Source: Streptomyces sp. NBC_00224
Lineage (GTDB): Bacteria > Actinomycetota > Actinomycetes > Streptomycetales > Streptomycetaceae
Direction of reading: 5' to 3'
Length of the DNA stretch: 64,000 nucleotides
Assembly (NCBI RefSeq): GCF_041435195.1
Contig: NZ_CP108106.1
Span: forward strand, 124,001-188,000
Below the pieces are notes generated by a model. That model made no database searches. It was not told where the DNA came from and was given only the letters and a program-made list of their open reading frames with translations. Below are positions 45,590 through 53,512 of the stretch, one piece after another (the first letter of the stretch is position 1; the number at the start of each line of letters is the position of its first letter). The translations under genes were made by a program, and so were the position numbers.

Positions 45590-46240
45590 ACCGCCAGCGT
45601 CTCGCCGCTGCGCCGCACGGCTGATTCCCTCCCGAAGAAACCCCGACCGTGGGGGGCGAGCGGCGGGTTGACGTGCGCGGATGACGTGGCGGGTTCAGGG
45701 TGGTGGGGCTGGAGTGGCGAGTGCCTGGAGGACCTCCGCACAGCCCGATGCAGCAGCCCGGCGGCGAGAACAAGCAGCCCGCACGCCGACGGATACGACC
45801 GTGGCTGACGCATACGGCGGCGGCCACGGTGGGGCTGCTGATCGGAGCGCTGGCCGCCTCCGTGGACCGCTCGTCCTCCCACGACAGCGCAACGCCGACG
45901 GCAACGGTGACAGCCACGCGCACCCAGACGACGGCGCCATCGCCGGCGACTGCTCCGGCACGCTCCCAGCAGGCAGGACGCGTCAAAGCCGGGCAGATCC
46001 CGGGAGACGGCGTCTTCCTCATCGGCCGCGATATCGAACCCGGCACCTACCGCAGCGAAGGCCCCCAGGGCGACCCCATCACCTACTGCAACTGGGCCCG
46101 ACTGAGCGGAACCAGCGGCGAGAGCAAAGACGTGATCAGTTCCGACTCTTCCAAGGGTGCCGAGACCGTCACCATCGCCGCCACCGACAAAGCCTTCCGC
46201 AGCAACAGCTGCCAAACACGGAAGAAGACCAACTGAGCAA
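45590..46240 (+). repeat. Duplicated segment, copy A
   Basis: About 640 bp, covering the membrane-protein gene and about 110 bp upstream, is homologous to 60320-60965. Identity extends into the upstream non-coding DNA (for example a shared GGCGGGTTCAG before the start), so this is a DNA duplication, not only a protein family. Each copy stands immediately before the trailer end of a CRISPR array. Confidence 0.85.
45703..46236 (+). CDS. Membrane-anchored secreted-domain protein, copy A
   Basis: A 177-aa protein with a short cytoplasmic head, one transmembrane helix (LTHTAAATVGLLIGALAASV), a Thr/Ala/Pro-rich linker and an extracytoplasmic domain: PGDGVFLIGRDIEPGTYRSE, then CNWARLSGTSGE and AETVTIAATDKAFRSNSC. 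This domain (GTY, C-WARL, two cysteines probably disulfide-linked) is common in Streptomyces surface lipoproteins of unknown role. A close paralogue is at 60441-60962. The gene stops 186 bp before the first repeat of array 1, transcribed toward it. Confidence 0.75.
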   Translation: MGLEWRVPGGPPHSPMQQPGGENKQPARRRIRPWLTHTAAATVGLLIGALAASVDRSSSHDSATPTATVTATRTQTTAPSPATAPARSQQAGRVKAGQIPGDGVFLIGRDIEPGTYRSEGPQGDPITYCNWARLSGTSGESKDVISSDSSKGAETVTIAATDKAFRSNSCQTRKKTN

Positions 46241-46422
46241 CATCCTCGACCACTAATCATGAGCCACCAATCCGCTGCCATTCCCGGGCGAAGGCGGCCT
46301 CATCCGCGCTGCCGCCCCGTCAGCAGGCCCACGACCTCACGGCCCGTCGCGGAGACAGGGCGCAGACCACCCAGCCCGCGCGAGGACCACCACGATGACC
46401 AGGCCGCCCGCCGTACGTACGG

Positions 46423-47169
46423 CGGTTCACCCCCGCCTGTGCGGGGACCACTCGCCCTTCTTGCCGATCGCGTGGCACAGCTCCGGTTCACCCCCGCCTG
46501 CGCGGGGACCACAGCAGCCGGTCCTCCTCCGAATACACCGCCACCGGTTCACCCCTGCCTGCGCGGGGACCACGCGAGCTGGTCGTTCAGGCGCTCGGAC
46601 TCGGTCGGTTCACCCCCGCCTGCGCGGGGACCACAAGTAGATCGTCCCCCGGCCCGACGCGTTGAGCGGTTCACCCCCGCCTGCGCGGGGACCACGCCCG
46701 GTGCGCGCGGTTCTCGACCTGGTGAAGCGGTTCACCCCCGCCTGCGCGGGGACCACGATGAGGAGGTCGTCGGGCATGGCGCGGGCCCCGGTTCACCCCC
46801 GCCTGCGCGGGGACCACACGGTGTCGCCGTCCGGGTGCGCGGTGTGCGGCGGTTCACCCCCGCCTGCCCGGGGACCACCGCTGACGCCACGGAACCCCTG
46901 CGGCCTGCTTCGGTTCACCCCCGCCTGCGCGGGGACCACGGCGTAGGGCTTGTGGGAGAGGACGCACCGGTCGGTTCACCCCCGCCTCCGCGGGGACCAC
47001 CCGGGCACGCGGCGCACCGTGTCGACGTGCGCCGGTTCACCCCCGCCTGCGCGGGGACCACCCGTCTTCGGCCCTGATGTATAGGAATTCGTACGGTTCA
47101 CCCCCGCCTGCGCGGGGAGCAGTGGATCGTGCCCGCGTACGCCAGGCCCACGTGTGGTTCACCCCCGAT
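46423..47169 (-). CRISPR. CRISPR array 1, type I-E, 12 repeats
   Basis: Twelve 29-bp repeats at an exact 61-bp period (32-bp spacers), first at 46423-46451 and last at 47094-47122, then a truncated thirteenth (GGTTCACCCCC) at 47156. On the plus strand repeats begin CGGTTCACCCC and end GGGGACCAC, except the last complete one, which ends GGGGAGCAG. In crRNA sense they run on the minus strand (…GTGAACCG end), as in I-E systems, so the leader belongs at the high-coordinate side. No leader is there: the array breaks off inside a repeat. Confidence 0.95.
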
Positions 47170-47195
47170 CGCTATCACCCCATCTCTCGGACATG

Positions 47196-47687
47196 CTAGG
47201 CAACCCTTCGCCGTCCCGGACTGCGGTCCCACCGTAGAGCGAAAGACTTAATTGAGTCCGCCGTGAACACAGGGCCCGCACCGATGCGCCCGATCGGACG
47301 CGGGAAGTCTGGATGACCTCCGTCCAACTGAGCCACCCTCTGCCTCGACACTCCCAGTGCTGCGGCTGCTTCCCGATACCCCATCAACTCTTGCGGCCCT
47401 GGGTGATCCCGTTCAGCATCAGCTCGTTCCGCCGTGACCACGCGTAGATCTGTGAGAACGGGAATCTCTCCGAGCACAGACTCAAACGCCTGGTAGGCGG
47501 CCGCAAGGGCCCTCCGCGTAGCGCTCGCCAGGTCGGGAGCTGCCAACCTCCATACCAACAGGAGGTGTCGGTTCCCTTCTTCAAAGCGGACGAGTCCTGG
47601 AATATGCCGGTGTAGCTCCTCGTACTGCGCTTCGTCCGGGACGTCGACTGCATCAGCGTTGACCGACGCCCTCCACTCCTGATCCAT
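47196..47687 (-). CDS. HTH DNA-binding hypothetical protein
   Basis: A 163-aa protein. The N-terminal two thirds is a domain of unknown function with LHRHIPGLVRFEEGNRHLLL. The C terminus is an excisionase/MerR-like helix-turn-helix (GYREAAAALGVSRQRVAQLD) ending RIGAGPVFTADSIKSF, a DNA-binding wing pattern. The ATG chosen has GGAG seven bases upstream. It lies between CRISPR arrays 1 and 2 and downstream of a 66-aa gene on the same strand, with which it may be co-transcribed. Confidence 0.75.
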   Translation of the reverse strand: MDQEWRASVNADAVDVPDEAQYEELHRHIPGLVRFEEGNRHLLLVWRLAAPDLASATRRALAAAYQAFESVLGEIPVLTDLRVVTAERADAERDHPGPQELMGYREAAAALGVSRQRVAQLDGGHPDFPRPIGRIGAGPVFTADSIKSFALRWDRSPGRRRVA

Positions 47688-47781
47688 GCCCTTCTCCTTC
47701 TGCCTGAGGGGTGCTCGCATGACGGTGACGAACGGAGAGAGGCGGGGGCCTGGGCGGCTCCTGACCCCCGCTAACGCGCGG

Positions 47782-47982
47782 CTAGTCCTTCGCTGGAAGG
47801 ACCAAGCCTGCGCCGCTCAGCAAATTGATCAGGTCCAGCCACTCGCCGAAAGTCTCCGGCGTGCGGTAGGCCGTGATCATGGTGCCGCCTCGGGAAAACA
47901 TCCACATACCGCTGCCGGTTTGCCGGCTCTTGAAGCCCTGGGCCTCTAGAGCCGCGAGAAGCGCGTCCATCCGATCCGTCAT
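47782..47982 (-). CDS. Small hypothetical protein, 66 aa
   Basis: A compact protein, MTDRMDALLAALEAQGFKSR, then GSGMWMFSRGGTMITAYRTP and a C-terminal helix EWLDLINLLSGAGLVLP. The size and beta-rich middle recall HicA-like double-stranded-RNA-binding toxins, but the diagnostic His is not apparent, so that link is weak. It is followed 94 bp later by the HTH gene, giving a two-gene layout like a toxin and its regulator inside the CRISPR island. Confidence 0.6.
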   Translation of the reverse strand: MTDRMDALLAALEAQGFKSRQTGSGMWMFSRGGTMITAYRTPETFGEWLDLINLLSGAGLVLPAKD

Positions 47983-48136
47983 TCCGATTCCACCCCCAAC
48001 CCTTTCCAAAGTCAAGAGATTGAGGAGGCACCGTAGCGTCAAACCTTTCCATGAGCAAGGTTTCCAGGTCAGGGCGTTATGCCCGTCTCACGCCCGGAGA
48101 ACTACTCTGGGGCAAGGGCTCAAGGCAGCACCCCGA

Positions 48137-48347
48137 CGGTTCACTCCCGCTTGCGCAAGGAGCTGTCCATTGCGTCCCGGTCGCTGCCGAGCGAGTCCGG
48201 TTCACCCCCGCCTGCGCGGGGACCACGTGCCCCGCCACACGGGGGCGACGCCGATCTCCGGCTCACCCCCGCCTGCGCGAGGATCAGTCATTCCCGCCCG
48301 TCCCGCCGCATCAAGATCCGGTTCACCCCCGCCTGCGCGGGGACCGG
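48137..48347 (-). CRISPR. CRISPR array 2, type I-E, 4 repeats
   Basis: Four repeats at 48137, 48198, 48259 and 48319 (periods 61, 61, 60). The lowest-coordinate repeat is the most degenerate (TTCACTCCCGCTTGCGCAAG) and the third has two changes, consistent with the trailer end. The array directly follows cas6e on the same strand, where cas1, cas2 and a leader would be expected. Instead 96 bp without leader similarity separates it from the cas6e stop, so the adaptation genes and leader appear deleted. Confidence 0.9.
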
Positions 48348-48443
48348 GGTCCAGCAAGCCCGCAGAGAAGGCCGGTACGTGGATTCCTCCCGCCGTAACT
48401 ACGGCTTCTCGGAAGACGTTCAGGTCATCTTCGGGTCCATCAC

Positions 48444-49118
48444 TCACGACCGCTGCCGTATGGGCGCAAGTGTCAGCAGACCGCATCCGTATGCCTTGCC
48501 CCGGCCGATACCTGCCGCGAGTTTCTCGCGGAGTAGGTCGGCGTCGAGGACTCGGGCCATCCCGTCGAATTGTGTGCGGGAATGCTGAATTTGCTGCTTT
48601 GCGGCGGCACCTTTGGAACCTCGCGGACCGCGTACCGCGTCGAGCGGCTGGGCGTTGACGTGCAGAGGTTCCAAACCAGCGGCGGTGGATTGGCGTTCCC
48701 ACCATTCAACGGCAGCATTACCGCTCAAGGCGACGACCGGAGGGAGGTTGTACGCCTCCCGAGAGGTGACCCCTGGTTTGCGCACGGGATTGGCCACGCA
48801 GCGGTAGTTGACGATTTGCCCCTTGTGCAGCTGCGCCAACAAGTCGTCAAGGATGCGCGTTTCGACTTCTCCGTAATCCGCTGGCAGGCGGGAGGGAGCC
48901 GGCTCTAGGCGACTCTGCAGGAGGATCTGCGGTCCACGCACGGTTTCCTCAGCACGGAACAACACTCCGAATGCCGCCCGGGCCGGGCCTTCGACTCCGT
49001 CGGGGAACAACTGCATCACACGTTGGTGCAATCGGATGCCCTGGGCATTGCCGCTGAGATCTCGGCGGGCCTCGGCAGAAGTGGGTGAGGGCAAGATGCG
49101 GGTCAGCCACACAGTCAC
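48444..49118 (-). CDS. cas6e: Cas6e crRNA endoribonuclease
   Basis: A 224-aa Cas6e (CasE/Cse3) that cleaves pre-crRNA and stays on the crRNA 3' hairpin in Cascade. Features are the N-terminal VWLTRILPSP strand, LHQRVMQLFPD with the His expected for catalysis, FRAEE, and the C-terminal Gly-rich loop GIGRGKAYGCGLLTL. The GTG start is set by the GTGA overlap with cas5 and GGAGGA upstream. It is the last gene of the effector operon. Confidence 0.92.
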   Translation of the reverse strand: MTVWLTRILPSPTSAEARRDLSGNAQGIRLHQRVMQLFPDGVEGPARAAFGVLFRAEETVRGPQILLQSRLEPAPSRLPADYGEVETRILDDLLAQLHKGQIVNYRCVANPVRKPGVTSREAYNLPPVVALSGNAAVEWWERQSTAAGLEPLHVNAQPLDAVRGPRGSKGAAAKQQIQHSRTQFDGMARVLDADLLREKLAAGIGRGKAYGCGLLTLAPIRQRS

Positions 49119-49939
49119 CAAGTCCTCCTCTGCGGATGGGAGATGTGGGTATCGATATAGCTCTGGAGCTTCTCCAAATAGCCGGTGCCGAAGCCTTCGT
49201 ATCTTGCATCCGGAAGGTACGCGGCACGCCGGTACAGCGGCCGGGGCCGGTACAGACGCTCCAGCGGTGCGAACGACATCGGCTCGTCGGTGACTTCGCC
49301 GCTGTGGTGGTCACCGTCACCGCTGTCTGGGGCGTCGGTGTTCACGGGGAGCACTCCGAGCGGTCTGTCGCCGTAGAACTCGATCGGCTGCGGGCCGCCG
49401 CGCGGTCTTTTGGCTGCCAGCGGCATCCGGACCAGGTGCTGCAGCGGATCGTCCACGGTTCCCAGCAGTACCGGACCCTCTGGCGGGCAGGACCGGCGGC
49501 CGAGAAAGAGGGGCCAGTGCGGGTCGCGCAGGGCACTGGCGCATGAGTGAAGCAGTTCTTCATCGTCGGACGTGAGCGCGAGGGTGAAAGCGGCGTCGGC
49601 CAGATACTGGCGCTTGGAGACCAGAGTGCCCTTGCCCTTGGTCCTGCGTTCCCCATCAACGGTGATCACCGTCTCATCGGCGGGCAGCCCACCGCCTACG
49701 GTGTGGAAGTCGGACAGCACGACGCCGGGTCGGTCGACACGTACCGTCATCGACAGTTCCGTGAGGTCGTCCAAGGGTGCCTGGCGCTCCCGTCCGAGAC
49801 CTGCGGCGAGCAAGCCCACGACGCCGGACCGGGTGGGGAATCGGGCTGTGTCGCGGCGCAGGAATTTGCTGTGGGTGCCCCAGGACTGGAGTGGGCCTGC
49901 CAGGCGCAGCAGCAGACCGCGGGCGGGGTTTTCGGTCAC
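49115..49939 (-). CDS. cas5e: Cas5e Cascade subunit
   Basis: A 274-aa Cas5e (CasD) that binds the crRNA 5' handle and caps the Cas7 backbone. The N terminus LLLRLAGPLQSWGTHSKFLR, the following TRSGVVGLLAAGLGR and later GTLVSKRQYLADAAFTLAL are all diagnostic. The GTG start overlaps the cas7 stop (GTGA) and its own stop overlaps cas6e. Confidence 0.93.
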   Translation of the reverse strand: MTENPARGLLLRLAGPLQSWGTHSKFLRRDTARFPTRSGVVGLLAAGLGRERQAPLDDLTELSMTVRVDRPGVVLSDFHTVGGGLPADETVITVDGERRTKGKGTLVSKRQYLADAAFTLALTSDDEELLHSCASALRDPHWPLFLGRRSCPPEGPVLLGTVDDPLQHLVRMPLAAKRPRGGPQPIEFYGDRPLGVLPVNTDAPDSGDGDHHSGEVTDEPMSFAPLERLYRPRPLYRRAAYLPDARYEGFGTGYLEKLQSYIDTHISHPQRRTW

Positions 49940-51111
49940 TGCGGCGCCTCGGCGAGAGCGATGCCGATGGAGGTGGTGACGAGTGCTTCGAAGGACGCGT
50001 GGCGCTCGCCGAGGTGCTCCAGCTTGTCGAAGTGGAGGGAAGCGTGTGCCGCGTGCAGGACCCGCTCGGGGCCGAGGAGTGTGTTGGCAGCCTTGGAGTA
50101 GGCATCGACGCTTTGCACGGAGCGCCCGACGTAGCCGCCGTGTTCGGCAGACCGTACGGGCTCTTCGAAGGCTGCGGCGAACGACAGGGGCCGGTCGGAG
50201 CGGACGGCCACGTGGACCAGGTGAGGGAGCGTGTGCGGGGCCGTAGAGTTCTTCTTCGCCTGCGGTAGCGATTCGATGAAGGAGAGCAGGAACTGGCCGG
50301 CGAGCTCGCGGGCCGCCTCCAGGACCATGTCTTTGTCGTCGCTCAGGTTCTTGATGAGTTCCTGGAGATCAACGGTGGCGAACCGGTAGAAGGTGCCGGT
50401 GCTGAACTCGGCGGTGCCCATGTGACCGCTGCCGGTTTCGTCGCCCCTCATCGCGGTGACGTCGTCAACGGCCGCGAAGTAGTCGAGTTCGATCTCGGTG
50501 GTGTGCGTGGTGAAGGCATGCGCGACCTGGACGGCACCGTCGACATCGGCCCGGTCGACCTCGGCGAGCATGCGCCCGAAGAGGTTGATGACGCCGTTCC
50601 TATTGGTCAGGACCTTGTCGATCTTTCCTTTCAGAGCGCTCTCGGGCTTGGTCTTACCCCTCCCGGTGAAGTCCGTGGTGAGCGTGTCCTTGTGGGCTTC
50701 GGCGATGTCAGCAAGTTCCTCGACAGCGCTCTCGGCGAGGTAGACAAGCGCGTTGGTCAGGACCTTGTTCGTGATGGGCTGCTTGTCTTTCCCCTTGGCC
50801 ACCTCCCACTTGATGCTGCTTCCCGCCGCAACATGCGCACCCGCACGTTCGGCAAGGGCCTTCTCCCATCCACGGCTGCAAAGCACTTCGGCGACCCGCT
50901 CGCCGATGCGGCGTGTGCGCAGCGCGTTGTCGCCGAGCGTGTCCTGGAAGTGCTCGCGGATGGCCCGCTTCCAGGACTGGCTGGAGATGCGGGTACGCAG
51001 GGCGTCGCCGTAGAGCATGGTTTTCACCGAGTTGGTGTCGTCCCGGTTCAGGTTGGCGTAGGGCACGGGTTGGACGACGTGGATGTCGATGAAGCGTGGC
51101 TTGCGGTCCAT
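49936..51111 (-). CDS. cas7e: Cas7e Cascade backbone subunit
   Basis: A 391-aa Cas7e (CasC/Cse4), six copies of which form the crRNA-binding backbone. It begins with FIDIHVVQPVPYANLNRDDT and contains GDALRTRISSQSWKRAIREH, FGRMLAEVDRADVDGAVQVA and AFTTHTTEIELDYFAAVDDV, the characteristic I-E Cas7 stretches. Length is normal. It lies 23 bp after cse2 and is coupled to cas5. Confidence 0.94.
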   Translation of the reverse strand: MDRKPRFIDIHVVQPVPYANLNRDDTNSVKTMLYGDALRTRISSQSWKRAIREHFQDTLGDNALRTRRIGERVAEVLCSRGWEKALAERAGAHVAAGSSIKWEVAKGKDKQPITNKVLTNALVYLAESAVEELADIAEAHKDTLTTDFTGRGKTKPESALKGKIDKVLTNRNGVINLFGRMLAEVDRADVDGAVQVAHAFTTHTTEIELDYFAAVDDVTAMRGDETGSGHMGTAEFSTGTFYRFATVDLQELIKNLSDDKDMVLEAARELAGQFLLSFIESLPQAKKNSTAPHTLPHLVHVAVRSDRPLSFAAAFEEPVRSAEHGGYVGRSVQSVDAYSKAANTLLGPERVLHAAHASLHFDKLEHLGERHASFEALVTTSIGIALAEAPQ

Positions 51112-51134
51112 CGCGATCTCCTGTGGTGAGGGGT

Positions 51135-51809
51135 TCAGTCCTGATCGGCGCGGGCGGTGATCCGGTAGAAGTCCTGCAGCCAGCGGCGGCTGATGCGCCC
51201 GGACTGGTAGGGCCAGTCGACGAGGTCTGTCAGCAATTGGCCCCAGTCGATGGTGGCGTCAGTGGTGCGTACCTGGTTCACCGCGGCAGGGAGGTGAAGG
51301 TGGATGCCGCGGAGGCTCTGCCGCGTCAGGAGATTGAGGCGGCTCTCTGCGGCACTCATCCGCATGGAGGCACCCTTCGCCATGACGGCATGGCCCAGCG
51401 TGGCGCCGAACGAGGGGCCGTAAGGGGCGGGCTCGGGCGCGGCGGCTCCCTCGTCCGCTTCTCCGTCCTCCTGAAGTACTTGCTGCGCCACCGCTCCCAC
51501 TTGGTCGGCGGTGTCTTCGTCGTCTTCCTGGTCCGTCGCGAAGGCGTGCCGGGGCTGGGCCGCGATCAGGGCGGCCACTGTGTAATGTGCCTGCGCTGAT
51601 CTGTCGTCGCACCCCTGCGGCAGTAGCGGCGTCAGCAGCCGGTGCATGGCGCGGGCGCGCGGGTGGTTCAGATCGCGGCGCAGTCCCGCGCGCAGCGCTG
51701 CGCGGGCGCCGGGGTCGGTGCGGCACAGGCGTTCGATGTGCGCGGTGAATGCGGCGAACGCAGCACGATTCCTTGGGTGCTTGTTCGCTTCAGGGGCTTG
51801 GAAGGTCAT
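51135..51809 (-). CDS. cse2: Cse2 (CasB) Cascade small subunit
   Basis: A 224-aa Cse2/CasB, the helical small subunit that stabilises the R-loop. Recognisable are PGARAALRAGLRR, the following HTVAALIA-type segment YTVAALIAAQPRHA and the C-terminal WGQLLTDLVDWPYQSGRISR followed by WLQDFY. An acidic insertion (residues about 100-125) is longer than in many homologues. It lies 27 bp after cse1. Confidence 0.92.
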   Translation of the reverse strand: MTFQAPEANKHPRNRAAFAAFTAHIERLCRTDPGARAALRAGLRRDLNHPRARAMHRLLTPLLPQGCDDRSAQAHYTVAALIAAQPRHAFATDQEDDEDTADQVGAVAQQVLQEDGEADEGAAAPEPAPYGPSFGATLGHAVMAKGASMRMSAAESRLNLLTRQSLRGIHLHLPAAVNQVRTTDATIDWGQLLTDLVDWPYQSGRISRRWLQDFYRITARADQD

Positions 51810-51836
51810 GCCTGTCCTCGGGTCGGCGGACGACGG

Positions 51837-53447
51837 TCACGACTTCTTGGCCGCCCGTCTCGTCTGCGGTTGCTCCATCGCCTTGTGTGGGTCTTTCAGG
51901 GCGGCTAGGAGGATCGCTTTCGCCCTGGCGACGGCCTTCGCGCCTCGTGGGGTGCGCGTCACGGAGTCGGTCACCGTCTCGTAGGCATCGAGCGCGTGTC
52001 GCCCGAAAGCCCTGCATGTGGCGTCGAAATCGAAGCCGGAACCCTCGAGACCGTCCAAGCGGTTCAGTTGCCGAAATCGTGACCAGAACTCGTCCTCCGC
52101 CGACGGCCAGTACCGTGCCGTGACCGCGTCCAGCCATGCTCCCGGATCATTCTTCTTGTCAGCCGTGTACTTCAGCCAGGCTTCCTTCGTGGCCTGCTCC
52201 AGCCGGCCTCCGAAGAGCTCGCCGAGCTCGCGGAGCTGACGCACGGGCAGGTCTGTGTTCGCCACGTCTTCCTCCACTCGGGTAAGGAGGACCGGGGTCG
52301 TGGAGTCGACGTATTGATGGTTGGCCGCCTGGCTGGAGTCCTGTTCGAAGCCGAGCGCGCGTACGCGCAAGTACTCGCTGACGTCGAAAGCGTGGTCCAT
52401 GACCCTCGGCTGGATGGGGCTGGAGTCATCCAGCTGCTTGAGCAGAAGGGCATCGATGTCCCGCCACAGAGATCGGGAGGCGCGTGCGGGCCGGGGGGAG
52501 CTCTTCCCCTCCTTGTCGATGTCCCAGATCAGGTAATCGTCTTCCGGCCGGATGCGTTCGGCGTTGTAGGCCCAGGTGATGTACGCGTCGGCGGTGTGCT
52601 GGCCATCCTCGTCAGGGACGAGCAGGAGAGCGTGCTGTGAACAGGCGGTGAGCCGGGAGCAGGGACCCTGTGGCTCGGGCATCGGCTGGAGCGGGTCCGG
52701 GAGGTCATCGCGCTCCCAGGGACACAGGTCGCTCATTCGGCTGACGTCGCCGTCCGGCGGCGTCAGACCTGCCAGGAGCGTGAGGAAGAGGTTGTCGCAC
52801 TCCGGGTGATACGACAGCGCAGCGCGCAGTGGTGAAGCCTTCGCGTAGTGGTGGCTCACCTGGCCGACCGCACGCCTCGAGAGGCCGCCGGGAGATCCCC
52901 AGTAGTGCCAGGTCAGCAACGACAGTGCCGCCTGCGAAAGGTTGGGGAGTACGAGCTGGTCATGGCTCCAGTGCCCGAACCAGGAATGGTTGTTGCCCGC
53001 TGACCGGCTCATGACCAGCTTGTGGACCCCGGCGGTGCGGTTCCTGTCGCACTGGTCGGAAAGGCGAGGGTCCTGAAGCCAGGGACGATCGCGATCGAAC
53101 AGGTCGAATCGGTGAGTCCACTGGTCGAAGTAGCCGGCGATGCCGGCCTTGCGGCCGTCGGGGAGTTCGATGCTCTGCTCGGGAAGACCCTGCTCAAGGA
53201 TTTCCTCCCGCCGGTCGCCCCAGCTTCCGGGACCGGCCTCGTCCAGCGCGGTGATCCGGGCCGTGAGCGCGTACAGCAAGCGCAGCATCGCAGAGTGAGC
53301 CGGAGCCTCCGGAATCAGCAGCGTGCGGATCTCTCGGGCCTGCAGGAACAGGCTCCTGAGGCCCACGTGAGATGGGCCTGACTTCCCATCCAGCCATGCG
53401 ACCGGAATCCATGGCTGTTCGATCAGATTGGACGCAGGCGTGGACAC
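51837..53447 (-). CDS. cse1: Cse1 (CasA) Cascade large subunit
   Basis: A 536-aa Cse1/CasA (Cas8e), which recognises the PAM and recruits Cas3. The N terminus NLIEQPWIPVAWLDGKSGP, FDLFDRDRPWLQDPRL, SGNNHSWFGHWSHD-type sequence (here SAGNNHSWFGHWSHDQ) and LLTWHYWGSPGGLSRR are typical. The C-terminal four-helix bundle begins around EDEFWSRFRQLN. No truncation is seen, so target search and R-loop formation should be possible. Confidence 0.93.
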   Translation of the reverse strand: MSTPASNLIEQPWIPVAWLDGKSGPSHVGLRSLFLQAREIRTLLIPEAPAHSAMLRLLYALTARITALDEAGPGSWGDRREEILEQGLPEQSIELPDGRKAGIAGYFDQWTHRFDLFDRDRPWLQDPRLSDQCDRNRTAGVHKLVMSRSAGNNHSWFGHWSHDQLVLPNLSQAALSLLTWHYWGSPGGLSRRAVGQVSHHYAKASPLRAALSYHPECDNLFLTLLAGLTPPDGDVSRMSDLCPWERDDLPDPLQPMPEPQGPCSRLTACSQHALLLVPDEDGQHTADAYITWAYNAERIRPEDDYLIWDIDKEGKSSPRPARASRSLWRDIDALLLKQLDDSSPIQPRVMDHAFDVSEYLRVRALGFEQDSSQAANHQYVDSTTPVLLTRVEEDVANTDLPVRQLRELGELFGGRLEQATKEAWLKYTADKKNDPGAWLDAVTARYWPSAEDEFWSRFRQLNRLDGLEGSGFDFDATCRAFGRHALDAYETVTDSVTRTPRGAKAVARAKAILLAALKDPHKAMEQPQTRRAAKKS

Positions 53448-53512
53448 GCCCCTCCCCCCGTGGCCGGACTTCCTCCGAATGCTAGAAGGACGTACCCGGG
53501 CGGCGTGGGCGG

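Noticed and set aside
46395-47077. Open reading frames with repeated SPPPARGP-type sequence across arrays 1, 4, 5 and 6
   Set aside because: The repeat pattern is produced by translating CRISPR repeats at a 61-bp period; these are not proteins.
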